In this document: piece by piece, positions 20,760-29,969 of the stretch
Layout: each line of letters starts with the position of its first letter
How positions within the stretch are numbered: the stretch's first letter is position 1
NCBI RefSeq assembly: GCF_003324165.1
Contig: NW_025407856.1
Coordinates: 248,001 to 312,000 of the forward strand
DNA length: 64,000 bases
Origin: Naegleria lovaniensis
Lineage: Eukaryota > Heterolobosea > Eutetramitea > Acrasida > Naegleriidae
Direction of reading: 5' to 3'
Notes under the pieces: model-generated
Seen by the model: the letters and a program-made list of their open reading frames with translations, nothing else
The model's database searches: none
What the model was told of the DNA's origin: nothing
Made by a program: the position numbers and the translations under genes

Positions 20760-23700
20760 ATGCCATCCGTACAAGAACTCGAACGTCAACGATTGGCAGC
20801 CATGTATGGAGGAGGAAATGATGATCAAGAATCCTCTTCAGATGAAGAAGAATCAACCAACTCTCCAAATACAACATTGAGTGCTGCTACAAATGCTTCA
20901 TCAACATCAACAACATCATCATCAACATCAACCACAAATACAACCAATCGATCCACTCAACGTAAACAATTGTTTGGAGGTGCCATGAAGAATGCCATGA
21001 AAAAGTTGGGTAACATTTCTTCAGCAGGATCATCCGAAAAGAAATCAGATTCCTCCTCCGCCTCAACAAATCCTCCCAAATTCTCGACAGCTATTCGTGT
21101 GTTGCGTTCAGTGAAAGAAATGCACTCTCGTGTCTCTATTTTGGTTGAGGATCAATCTCAGACTGCCAAAATGGATCTCGACAAGGCACTCGAAACTCCT
21201 GACATTATTTTGAATCAGGATGATTTGTTTGAGGGAGCAGGTGAAAAAGCAGGACTTCAAATTTGGCATCTCGTCAAGATGATTCCAATTGCTGTTCCAG
21301 AAGAAGAATTTGGCAAGTTCAATTCCTCCGATTGTTATGTCTTGTGTTACACATTTGAAGCTCAAGACGATGAAACTCGTCTCCGAAAGATTCATTATTG
21401 GGTTGGAAAGAATGCCAATGTCATGAAACAAGCCGTTTGTGCATTTCTATCCAATGAATTGGCCAATCGAATTTCAGCTTCTCTCTATCGTGAAGAAGAA
21501 CGTGAAGAGAGTGAAGATTTCTTGGAATATTTCGATCATCATATTGAATATAGAGATGCTTGTGCCACTCAAGATTCATTACTCAAAGTTTCACACAAGG
21601 AATTTGTTCCACGTTTGATGAAGGTCGATGCTGATCATAAACGTCGTCTCTTGGTGAAACGTGTTCACTTATCCAAATCACAAATCGAGTCAGCTTCTTC
21701 TGTGAAGGATGTTTTTATTTTGGAAAATGAAGAACATGTCTATGTTTGGATTGGAAGTGAAGCAAGTAAAACAGAACAATTGAAGGGAGTGGATGTGGCA
21801 CGTAATATCATTCATGACGATCGAAAGGGTAAAGGACATGTGGAAATTATTCATCAATCCTCATTATTAGATTCATCATCTTCACTTCCTTCTGATTTTC
21901 TTTCTACTTTTGAACAATTTGGAAACTCTCATGCAAAATCAGATGCCTCTCAAGATGCTGCAACTCTTTTCAGTGTTTCAGTCTTATCAGTGGAAGATAA
22001 GAAATTTGATATCAATAAGATTGCTGCTGGAGAGTTGAAACGTGACATGTTGAATGAGGAATCTGTGTACTTGCTCGAAACAAAGAATGAGATTTACTTG
22101 TGGTTTGGTAAAAAGTCTAAATTTGTCGATCGAAAGTGTGCAGAAACTTTGGCAGCTACCATTCAAAACTCTTCACCTGATATTTTAGAAATTCACAGTT
22201 GTTTCTCTGGAAATGAACCTGTCTTGTTTAGAGAGAGATTTTTGCATGGATTTTATTTGTATGATACTCCTGAGATCTTTGAAAAGAAGAGAAGAGAATT
22301 GGCTGATATTTGTGACGATGAGTTTGATTCCAATCAAAATCTTGACATTCGATTGGAAGATTTTAATTATAAGGAAAAACTTGATTATGTGGATCCTGAT
22401 GATGAAGGTACAGGAACAGTTCAAATTTGGAGAGTTGTGGATGCAAATTATGCAGAACCAGTCCCTGAAGAAGAATTGGGTAATTTCTACTCTGAAGATT
22501 GTTATTTGATTTTATATGAATGGAATCGTTCTGATCTCTTCCAAGACGATGACGAAGAAGAAGAAGCACCACCTGCCCAAGAAGAAGAAGAAGAAGATTT
22601 ACCTCCAGAATCCTATCCTGAACCCAAGTATAAGGGATATGAAAGTGATGACTCTGATTCATTGGAAGCTCGAATGAAATTAATTGATGGCATGGGTGTT
22701 AAAGTCACAGAAGTTACTGAAGAACCAGAAGAAAAGCCAAAGAAAAAATATGAAATTAAGAAACCACAAGAAAAGGAACAAGATGAAGAGCAACAAGAAC
22801 CACAACTCATTGTGAAACCTCTCAATATCAAAAAGAAGAAGATTTTCTACTTGCCAAGAAGAATATTGTACTGTTGGGAAGGTGCTGACTCTCAACAAAC
22901 AGTGAGTGCTCGTATTCTCAAGAGAAACTTCCAAAACTTTGCATCAGATCCAATTAATCCAGCAAAAATTATCACACAAAAGGAAGGAAAGGAGAATGAT
23001 CACTTTATGAAGATCTTTGAACACATCATGGTTGTTCACAAAGGTACCATGACGAATAAGCGTGCTGCAACTTCACTTTACAGAATTTATTGTAAGACTG
23101 TGAGAAATTCTAAAGCAGTTCAAGTCGAAAAGAAGAGAAACAATTTGAACTCGAATGATGTTTTCATCTTGTTGGGTCCAAGAACTGCCTACTTGTGGAT
23201 TGGTGTCTATTCGAGTGGTAAAAAGAAGGAAATTGCTTTCAAACTTGCTCAATCTCTCATTGGCAACAGAGATGTCTCAGCTGTCGATGAAGGTTTCGAA
23301 CCAGAAGAATTCTGGGATCTCTTCACTCAAACAGATAATCAAGTCACTCCATATGTGACTGAAAAATTGAATTATGCTCAAGGTGTCGTCTTTGAATGTA
23401 CCATCATTAATGACAACACATTCAGAGTGATGAATGTGGGTGAAATTGGACAACAATTCCTTCAACAAGATTTGAACAATTCACATCAAATACTCATTGT
23501 CGATTACACGGAGGTCATCTTTGTTTGGTATCCATCCACACCTTCAAGTGCTCAACGAGCATTGGCACTCAAAGCAGTGGCATACATTCTCAAAGATGAT
23601 TTGGCTGAAGAAATTGAAGAAGATGAAAAAGTGAAAGAGGAACAACATGCCGAATCAACACAGAACAATGACGACGCCAATGATGAAGAACACGATTTCA

Positions 23701-24179
23701 CCATTAACAATTCAACCAAACAATTTTTAAACAAATTCGAAGGAGAAACTACCAATCCAGAAATTCCTCGTTTTCCAAGATCGATCTCTATTTACGAAGT
23801 CGAACGAGGAATGGAGCCATCTGAATTCAAAAGTGGTTTCCCAGTGTGGAGAGAAGAGAAACACTATGTCGATCAACATGAGGATTCTCTCATTAAAGAA
23901 AGAGAAAGTGAAAGCAAGTTAATTGCCAAATCTTTACCATTCCTTCAATTGATTAGAGAAAAGTATCCTTTCCTCATTACCAACGATGAATTCGTTAATG
24001 TACACAATATGGTACATATTATCAAATTGGCTAGATTGTGTAAAAATAATTATAACATGTTAATTGGAAATCTTGAACAATTAGAAGAAGAGTATAAGGA
24101 TGTGATTTACTTTGGTGAACATTTTGAAGCATTTGCAAGTGATTTATTCAAATTTATGGTCACTAATAAGATTCAATAA
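20760..24179 (+). CDS. Gelsolin/villin-family actin regulator with six repeats
   Basis: Calcium-regulated actin severing/capping protein, cytosolic; 1,139 residues, single exon. An N-terminal Ser/Thr/Asn-rich segment (1-150) precedes six gelsolin repeats: G1 about 160 (GLQIWHLVKM...VPEEEFGKF), G2 about 293 (KRRLLVKRVHLS...VYVWIG), G3 about 401 (ESVYLLETKNEIYLWFG), G4 about 552 (TVQIWRVVDANY...VPEEELGNFYSEDCYLILY), G5 about 770 (SNDVFILLGPRTAYLWIG) and G6 about 875. G4 is split by a ~95-residue acidic then basic insert (about 595-690, EEEEAPP, EEKPKKKYEIKK). After G6 comes an acidic linker and a ~150-residue C-terminus; I do not see a villin headpiece (no KK-x-x-GLF ending). Starts at the ATG of MPSVQELERQRL. 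Confidence 0.9.
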   Translation: MPSVQELERQRLAAMYGGGNDDQESSSDEEESTNSPNTTLSAATNASSTSTTSSSTSTTNTTNRSTQRKQLFGGAMKNAMKKLGNISSAGSSEKKSDSSSASTNPPKFSTAIRVLRSVKEMHSRVSILVEDQSQTAKMDLDKALETPDIILNQDDLFEGAGEKAGLQIWHLVKMIPIAVPEEEFGKFNSSDCYVLCYTFEAQDDETRLRKIHYWVGKNANVMKQAVCAFLSNELANRISASLYREEEREESEDFLEYFDHHIEYRDACATQDSLLKVSHKEFVPRLMKVDADHKRRLLVKRVHLSKSQIESASSVKDVFILENEEHVYVWIGSEASKTEQLKGVDVARNIIHDDRKGKGHVEIIHQSSLLDSSSSLPSDFLSTFEQFGNSHAKSDASQDAATLFSVSVLSVEDKKFDINKIAAGELKRDMLNEESVYLLETKNEIYLWFGKKSKFVDRKCAETLAATIQNSSPDILEIHSCFSGNEPVLFRERFLHGFYLYDTPEIFEKKRRELADICDDEFDSNQNLDIRLEDFNYKEKLDYVDPDDEGTGTVQIWRVVDANYAEPVPEEELGNFYSEDCYLILYEWNRSDLFQDDDEEEEAPPAQEEEEEDLPPESYPEPKYKGYESDDSDSLEARMKLIDGMGVKVTEVTEEPEEKPKKKYEIKKPQEKEQDEEQQEPQLIVKPLNIKKKKIFYLPRRILYCWEGADSQQTVSARILKRNFQNFASDPINPAKIITQKEGKENDHFMKIFEHIMVVHKGTMTNKRAATSLYRIYCKTVRNSKAVQVEKKRNNLNSNDVFILLGPRTAYLWIGVYSSGKKKEIAFKLAQSLIGNRDVSAVDEGFEPEEFWDLFTQTDNQVTPYVTEKLNYAQGVVFECTIINDNTFRVMNVGEIGQQFLQQDLNNSHQILIVDYTEVIFVWYPSTPSSAQRALALKAVAYILKDDLAEEIEEDEKVKEEQHAESTQNNDDANDEEHDFTINNSTKQFLNKFEGETTNPEIPRFPRSISIYEVERGMEPSEFKSGFPVWREEKHYVDQHEDSLIKERESESKLIAKSLPFLQLIREKYPFLITNDEFVNVHNMVHIIKLARLCKNNYNMLIGNLEQLEEEYKDVIYFGEHFEAFASDLFKFMVTNKIQ

Positions 24180-24530
24180 TTGAATGTGAAGTGGTGTTGT
24201 TGTTGTTTCACACAAAAACACAGACACAGGGAATTGTGAGAATGGTAGATTCACTTTCGTTTACATTACTTTTATTAAATATTTTGATTTATTCATAGAG
24301 TCTTAATTACGATTTTTCCATCGTTTTAAACAATACCCGCTCTTCGTTTGCAAAAAAGTTGACCAATAGGATTCACTGTCAACGTTGTTGAATACTCCCG
24401 GTCTTCAAATTGGCTCTCTTTGAAATGCATGAAATAATTAGCTAACGGTGTGGAGTTGTGATTTTCTCTTTAAAATACAAAAATAGAAAAAAATAGCAAC
24501 AACAACACCAAGCCAACAAAACGGTACACA

Positions 24531-24799
24531 GGTCACCCACTTGCTGACGGTTTGTTATGCGTAACAGTTTCAAGCAAAAAGCACACCAAAACAGTGAAAT
24601 GTTGTATTTATACTAGTACTTTATCCTTAAAAATGTTGGAAAGAGAAGCATATTAGTGAACGGACAACCTGTCGAAAGTGGCTGTGAAGCCGCTGTTTCT
24701 CACCAATCGCTTGTGAAATTTCATGGAGGATTGAACTGTTATCTTCAAAAGCAAGCAAGATGGCACATGAGTTCAGGTCCTTCTCAAAAAGCAATCTAA
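24531..24799 (+). pseudogene. FHA-domain-like coding fragment (relic or unresolved exons)
   Basis: Between gelsolin and the next gene, 24617-24799 (60 codons to a TAA) reads YFILKNVGKRSILVNGQPV, then ESGCEAAVSHQSLVKF and LNCYLQKQ. This resembles the last half of a forkhead-associated (phosphothreonine-binding) domain of the MCRS1/FHL1 kind (F-x-L-x-N-x-GKR-x-I-x-VNG...). Just upstream, in another phase, 24531-24616 encodes ...CVTVSSKKHTKTVKCC, which could be the preceding FHA strands (the SRKH-like stretch). The fragment has no start codon of its own and no plausible 5' exons were found in 24180-24530. It may be a decayed gene or the 3' exon of a gene I could not assemble. The rest of 24180-24952 shows nothing. 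Confidence 0.4.
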
Positions 24800-24976
24800 T
24801 TTGACTTTAGTAGCAGCTGCTCACTCCTATTGGATGAACTATATCACTCATCACTTCGACCAAGATCCATTTGTTTTTAAATTAAACAATTTCCTTTCAT
24901 GGAGTCGTCTCTGTAGCAACAGAGAAATTGTTTACAACAACACGACGAGTGAGTGCTATTTTGGCAATCTCAAAAA

Positions 24977-25408
24977 ATGATCAAATCATCGAACAGCCTC
25001 ATCAACAGCCTTTCCAAAGCACGATCACTACTACACGCTCATCATCGTCAACCATTTCCATCTCTCAATCAAAAGCAAAATTCCATGATGGTGATGATTA
25101 TTGGTAACCGAGTAACCGATTTTTCAAACAATCCATGTAACAACACGAAACGCAACGTCTCTTTTATTAGCCCCGGAATGTTAGAAGAGTATGGAGAGGA
25201 AGATCGTACTCCATTAGATGCTCGTGAACTCATTGCAAGAATTAAAAAAAATCATCAGTTAGAAGATCATGCTGGTATTACATTATTCAAAGATCCGTTG
25301 AATCATCTCATCTATGGAACCACGAGTCATAGAAAAAAATTCCAACATCGATGGAATTCATCGTCCTCACGAATGAAAAGAAGAACTGCTCAATCTTCTT
25401 GTTATTAA
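24977..25408 (+). CDS. Small orphan protein, possibly mitochondrial
   Basis: 143-residue frame from the first ATG. The N-terminus MIKSSNSLINSLSKARSLLH is a Ser/Lys/Arg/Leu helix with no acidic residue, like a mitochondrial presequence. The middle has a more conserved look: SPGMLEEYGEEDRTPLDAR, ELIARIKKNHQLEDHAGITL, FKDPLNHLIYGTTSHRKKF. The C-terminus is Ser/Arg-rich. I do not recognise the family. No partner can be inferred from neighbours. Whether it is a real gene is likely but not certain, given its short length. Confidence 0.5.
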   Translation: MIKSSNSLINSLSKARSLLHAHHRQPFPSLNQKQNSMMVMIIGNRVTDFSNNPCNNTKRNVSFISPGMLEEYGEEDRTPLDARELIARIKKNHQLEDHAGITLFKDPLNHLIYGTTSHRKKFQHRWNSSSSRMKRRTAQSSCY

Positions 25409-25779
25409 GTTATAGTTTTGTGTCATCTTTTTTGAATTCAACTTGCTAGACGTTGCAATGTGAATTTCTATGCTGATCTTTTTGACTATTTGAACAAAAA
25501 TCGTGGTGGAGAATGAACCAAATGATATTCTCTGACGCTCATTCATGAATGGAGGATTGGAATGTTGTGGCCACATGAAGAACATTCGATTCTTTTCGTC
25601 ATGTAAACATTTTCACGTACTATTTATTAAAATTAACCAGGGCAAGTAAAGGCCCCTCATACTACTCGGTAAGACACAAGGATTTCACATTTCACAAGTG
25701 AAACGTCCATCAAAAAAAATAGATCGTGGCCTCAGTGAGAAAGCTGAGACGCAAACATCATCTAAACAGGCACTAATAG
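25409..25779. other. Intergenic stretch without a visible gene
   Basis: 371 bases between two plus-strand genes. A 72-codon minus-strand frame (25367-25585) overlaps the preceding gene and has no domain character. No RNA gene or repeat seen. Confidence 0.4.
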
Positions 25780-26919
25780 ATGTCACAGCATGAACGAGAA
25801 ACACTGGTGACAACACAGCTTCTCTCGGAATCATCGTCATCAGCTATTCCAATGTGTCCTCATCATCACAATAATGAAATAATTCCTTCTGTCATTCAAT
25901 CAATCGAACCAACCACTTTTGAAATCAAAAATTCTCACATTCAAACATTATGCAATGACGTGGTGAAACACATACTCTCCTATGTAAAATATGATTTAAA
26001 AACAATACTTGCATTTGAAAGAACTTGTCGACATGTAAAAAGTTGTTTTGCTCATTATTGGAAAATGAAATTCCCAAAAAAAATTCCCGTAACGTGGGAG
26101 TATTCTCGCCACAAAAAGCTTGAACTCGATTTTTATACATGTTGCTATCATGGTGTTTTGTTTATGGTCTCAGTTAAGGAATATATGGAACGATTGAGGC
26201 AGTATTCAGATTTGGATCAAAACGCCATTGAAAAATTAGGATTTTGCTATTCGAGATTCCTTCTCAGAATTTATCCCATCTTTCAAAGTTATCAAGAAGA
26301 AGCAGTGAAATATTGCATCAAAATTGTATTGAATGTTGATGAAAAACAATTACCTTCAAAAATTGTGAATCCCAAAAATCCCAAACACAAACACTTTCCA
26401 TCATCCCATGAAGATGCCTATGCAAGGAGAATGCTAAAACGATCCTTTGAATTAAGGGAAATTGAGAATGCTCCAAGCTCAGCATCTCCTTTAGCACCAT
26501 CAAGGAATTGCAAACAAATGCTCTATTTGGTGAATTCCATTGGAAATCTTCATATTTATCGAGAATTACTCTACACGCACATGATTTCAAGTTATCAAAA
26601 ACCACTTTTCAAGAAAAGCATGCAAAAGAAATTGGCAATTATGGGATCTCTCTTTTTCATTCTGATGGTCATGCTCATATTGGGTGTAGTGATCGCCTTG
26701 TTTTTATTTCTAGTTTTCAGAGAAAAAGAGGTCATTAAGGACTGGAGTATTGGTATTGGAAGTACCTTGTTGATTGTTCCAGTCATTGCCATGTGTGCTT
26801 TTCTTGTTGTATTTGTGGTTGTCATCACTCACGCTATTGTCAAGTATCAACACATCAAGAAGAGAGAATTGAAGAGATTCATGTTGAATGAAGAGGATGT
26901 GTTGCGCATGTCCATTTGA
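25780..26919 (+). CDS. F-box-like protein with two C-terminal membrane segments
   Basis: 379 residues, single exon. Residues ~55-100 (QTLCNDVVKHILSYVKYDL, TILAFERTCRHVKSCF) fit a divergent F-box, the helix set that binds Skp1 in SCF ubiquitin ligases. A helical middle follows, with no LRR or WD repeats. Near the C-terminus two hydrophobic segments of 25-30 residues (about 290-315, LFFILMVMLILGVVIALFLF; about 330-355, IGIGSTLLIVPVIAMCAFLV) are separated by a short charged loop (REKEVIKDWS), so the protein is probably a membrane-anchored hairpin with both ends in the cytosol. The target and membrane are unknown. The F-box call rests on pattern only. Confidence 0.6.
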   Translation: MSQHERETLVTTQLLSESSSSAIPMCPHHHNNEIIPSVIQSIEPTTFEIKNSHIQTLCNDVVKHILSYVKYDLKTILAFERTCRHVKSCFAHYWKMKFPKKIPVTWEYSRHKKLELDFYTCCYHGVLFMVSVKEYMERLRQYSDLDQNAIEKLGFCYSRFLLRIYPIFQSYQEEAVKYCIKIVLNVDEKQLPSKIVNPKNPKHKHFPSSHEDAYARRMLKRSFELREIENAPSSASPLAPSRNCKQMLYLVNSIGNLHIYRELLYTHMISSYQKPLFKKSMQKKLAIMGSLFFILMVMLILGVVIALFLFLVFREKEVIKDWSIGIGSTLLIVPVIAMCAFLVVFVVVITHAIVKYQHIKKRELKRFMLNEEDVLRMSI

Positions 26920-27309
26920 GTTCAACGAAAGTAACACTTGTTGAATTGTTCCTTTGTTTGGAATGAAAAAATCTGTTGAATTGGTCCTTATTAATCATAA
27001 ATCCGAGTTCTCGTAGATTTTTCTGAGTTCATTTCTTTCACAAAACAAAAATACTTGCTGTTCTCTCTATTGATTTTTTGTCCTGATCGAATGGACTACT
27101 TCTTCACCCAGGATCACACTCTTGATCCTTTAAAGGAAAGTGAAATGACAACAACAACCCAAAATTTTCAAAGTTTTAAAAAATAATTATTGTATCTCAG
27201 ACTGTGTTGTTGTTCGAGCTGACTCTCAACAGTGGAATTGTTTTGAAAAATTCAAATTCATTTAGTGAATTTATTGGACTATTTCTACTCGGCATTCTCA
27301 ATTAAATTG
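26920..27309. other. Intergenic stretch without a visible gene
   Basis: 390 bases between two plus-strand genes, AT-rich, containing only the 3' flank of the F-box-like gene and the leader of the Kir-type channel gene. The channel frame is open back to 27265, but the first ATG is at 27310. Nothing else seen. Confidence 0.4.
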
Positions 27310-28911
27310 ATGAAGAAAATTAGAAAATTTTTCCGAGCATTGGGCGATGAAGATTATGAAGATTACGATGAGATAGAGGAAGAGAAAATTGAGTTAGCAA
27401 CAAAGGCCTCTCCAATTATTTCATCTGGCTCTCAAGATGGAGATAGTTCAAATCCTGTTCATTTATCTGCATTTAAATTTTGCATACGAGATTTGCCCAG
27501 ACTTATTTCTAGGAAAAACAATCACTATAGAGTGAAGAGAAAGAATCAACATATTATCAAGAGCAGTTTAGTGGATATTACTTCTATTTATCATATTCTC
27601 ATCAGTTGGTAGGTGTTATGGAATCATCGGAATTGCAACAAACGAGTTCTTCTTTAGGTCTTGGTGGAAATTATTAATTTTAATAATTGTTGCGCATTTG
27701 ATCTTGCATTTGATATTCGCATTACTGTATTTTGTAGCAGGAAAGGATACCATTGGTGGATTGAACCCTGATTTTGATGAAGGTGATTATACTGCATACG
27801 GATTTTTGCAATGCTTTTTCTTTTCAGGTTGGTTGTTCTATTTGAGCTCTTTCATATGATTCAACTTGCTCGAAATATTTGAATCAAACATGTATTCTCT
27901 ACAGTTCAAACCATGTTCACCATCGGATACGGTGGTCTATATCCAAAATCAATTTATGCAAACTCCATTGTGGTAGTTCAATCATTCTTGGGTCTCTTTA
28001 CATCAACCATTGTTGTTACCATAAGTGTCGCCAAATTCTCAAGACCTACAAAGCTGAGAAAGAGAATATTTTTCAGCAAGAATGCTGTGATTAATCATGT
28101 TGGCTATTTTTCAACTCAAGAAATTTATAATGAAATTAGTCAGCGAGGACAAGTGACTATTCCTCCTCAGCCTTTTAAGGATACCTTACCAATGTTTTTA
28201 ATATTTAGATTTGTTAACACACGAAAAACACAATTTATTTCTACAAAATTCAGATTATTGTTAATCGAATGGAAAAATGAAGATGAAAGAGTGGAATATG
28301 AAAAATCACAAACTCAACATGCCAACGAGCTTTTACAAAAACAACAAGTTAGAGTTCGTAAAAATCGTACAGCAGGACTTATTCAACAATACATTGAAAC
28401 CAACACAGGCAACAGACCATTGCAAAATGACGACTACAATGCATTACATATTTCTGAGGATGCAATTCTGTATGGAGGAAGTAACAACAATACCAGCGAA
28501 ACTTCGCCCCTTACCAGTTTCTGGAGAAAGAAACCTCAACGAGTTGGAGTGTATCCTGTGGTTCATGAGCTTTATTTCCAGATTAATAACCAAACAGGAA
28601 AATGTATGGATATTGATTTATCTGCACCCCTGTTGTGCCTTCCATTTACTGTAGTGCATCCTATCACAAGAGATTCACCATTGTATCCATTATTGACAAG
28701 CGAAAACCAAACCAGTAGAAACACTGAAATTGTGGCTTGTTTTGAAGCTGTTGATGAGGCTACCTCGGCCAATGTGCAAGCACGATATTCATACACCATG
28801 AATGACATTCTGTTGGATCATGAGTTTACTTCATGCGTTTTTAGAAACGACCAAGATGAGCTGGAAATTGATTTTGACTCACTGTCTTCGGTTAGGCCAA
28901 TAAAGTTGTAA
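27310..28911 (+). CDS. Inward-rectifier (Kir-type) potassium channel (3 exons)
   Basis: Exons 27310-27608, 27658-27827 and 27905-28911; introns of 49 and 77 bases (the second with donor GTTGGT); 491 residues in phase. Two-transmembrane potassium channel of the Kir family, presumably in the plasma membrane or a vacuole. Order: acidic N-terminus, slide-helix region, M1 (about 102-126, LLILIIVAHLILHLIFALLY), pore helix CFFFSVQTMF, selectivity filter TIGYGGLYP (about 162-170), M2 (about 175-200), then the Kir hinge SRPTKLRKRIFFSKNAVI, equivalent to animal ARPKKR..F...AVI, which binds PIP2 and opens into the cytosolic immunoglobulin-like domain. The C-terminal domain carries an insert of about 60 residues (GGSNNNTSETSPL region). 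The call is strong; gating ligands are unknown. Confidence 0.88.
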
Positions 28912-28980
28912 CAATAACTCGTATTTTTCTTCATGAGAGAAGCAAGAGACAACGTGAAAGGACATTACATTATTGTACAA

Positions 28981-29817
28981 TCACTTCTTGGTCAATATTA
29001 TACGACGTCCCTTCCTTTCTCTCCGCATCTTCAAACCATTCTCTATTTCCTGAATTCCCTTTTCCGTAATTTTCGTTTGAGACAAATCCAATTTCTTGAG
29101 GGCGTGTAAATGAACACTCTTGGCAATGTATGACGCCCCTATGTCATCGAAATAGTTAAAACCTAAATCTAGATCAGTCAGTCGACTCATGAATCGACTA
29201 TTCGCCAAATATTTCACACCCTCATTCGTTATTGAATTGCTGTTAAGATCCAAAATTTGTAAATTCTTCATGTTTTCACTTTCCGCGATCAGTTTGACTC
29301 CTTCATCCTCAAAGAAATTGCCATACAAATGCAAATCTGTAAGATTGCTAATCGCTTTGCTTTCTGCTAACGATTGCGCACTTTCCATGTTCAAATAATT
29401 GTCACTCAAATAAAGAGCATTCAAACGACTTAAATGTGAACATGAACACAGCAATCGAACACCTTGATCCGACACTCGCGATTCTCCCAAACTTAATTTT
29501 CTCAAATTTGTCAAATTCTTACATGAAGCAATCACTTCCACCCCCTCATCACAAAAGTACATGCATGGGCTCACTTTGAGCCATTCCGTATTAATGATCA
29601 ATGATTCAAGACTGTCAAGGAGAGGACTTGATAATATTTTCCGTAATCTTTCATTTCCAATCACTGCAGAAAAACTCAAATGCAGACCAACTGTTTTGGC
29701 GACTTCGAACCAGCGCTTAGAAACTAACATGCATGAACAAAGAATAAATTTGGAGTCATCAATAAATTGCATCATGTAATGGAGGACTTCATCTGGAAGA
29801 CGGTCGAGTGGCGACAT
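28981..29817 (-). CDS. F-box/LRR protein
   Basis: 278 residues. The N-terminal F-box (residues 4-45, PLDRLPDEVLHYMMQFI... CMLVSKRWFEVA) should bind Skp1. At least six leucine-rich repeats follow, each with the frame L-x-x-L-x-L-x-x-N-x(3)-D-x-G-x-x-L/I-A (LDLNSNSITNEGVKYLANS, LDLGFNYFDDIGASYIAKS). This ribonuclease-inhibitor-like repeat is the substrate-recognition arm of an SCF ubiquitin ligase. The tail is Arg/Lys-rich. Single exon, A-run before the ATG. Such genes are usually numerous in amoebae, so no specific substrate is suggested. Confidence 0.85.
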   Translation of the reverse strand: MSPLDRLPDEVLHYMMQFIDDSKFILCSCMLVSKRWFEVAKTVGLHLSFSAVIGNERLRKILSSPLLDSLESLIINTEWLKVSPCMYFCDEGVEVIASCKNLTNLRKLSLGESRVSDQGVRLLCSCSHLSRLNALYLSDNYLNMESAQSLAESKAISNLTDLHLYGNFFEDEGVKLIAESENMKNLQILDLNSNSITNEGVKYLANSRFMSRLTDLDLGFNYFDDIGASYIAKSVHLHALKKLDLSQTKITEKGIQEIENGLKMRRERKGRRIILTKK

Positions 29818-29969
29818 TTTTTTGTAAAGTGTTGATCAAGGTCATTCAATTTCTAATTGTTATCAGTTATTTGATCCGCTCTGAAGTGAAAGGTAACTTG
29901 AATGATTCACAGATATATGGTTCTATGAATGCAAGTATTGTCAAATATTCCCGAGATACATTCAATAAC

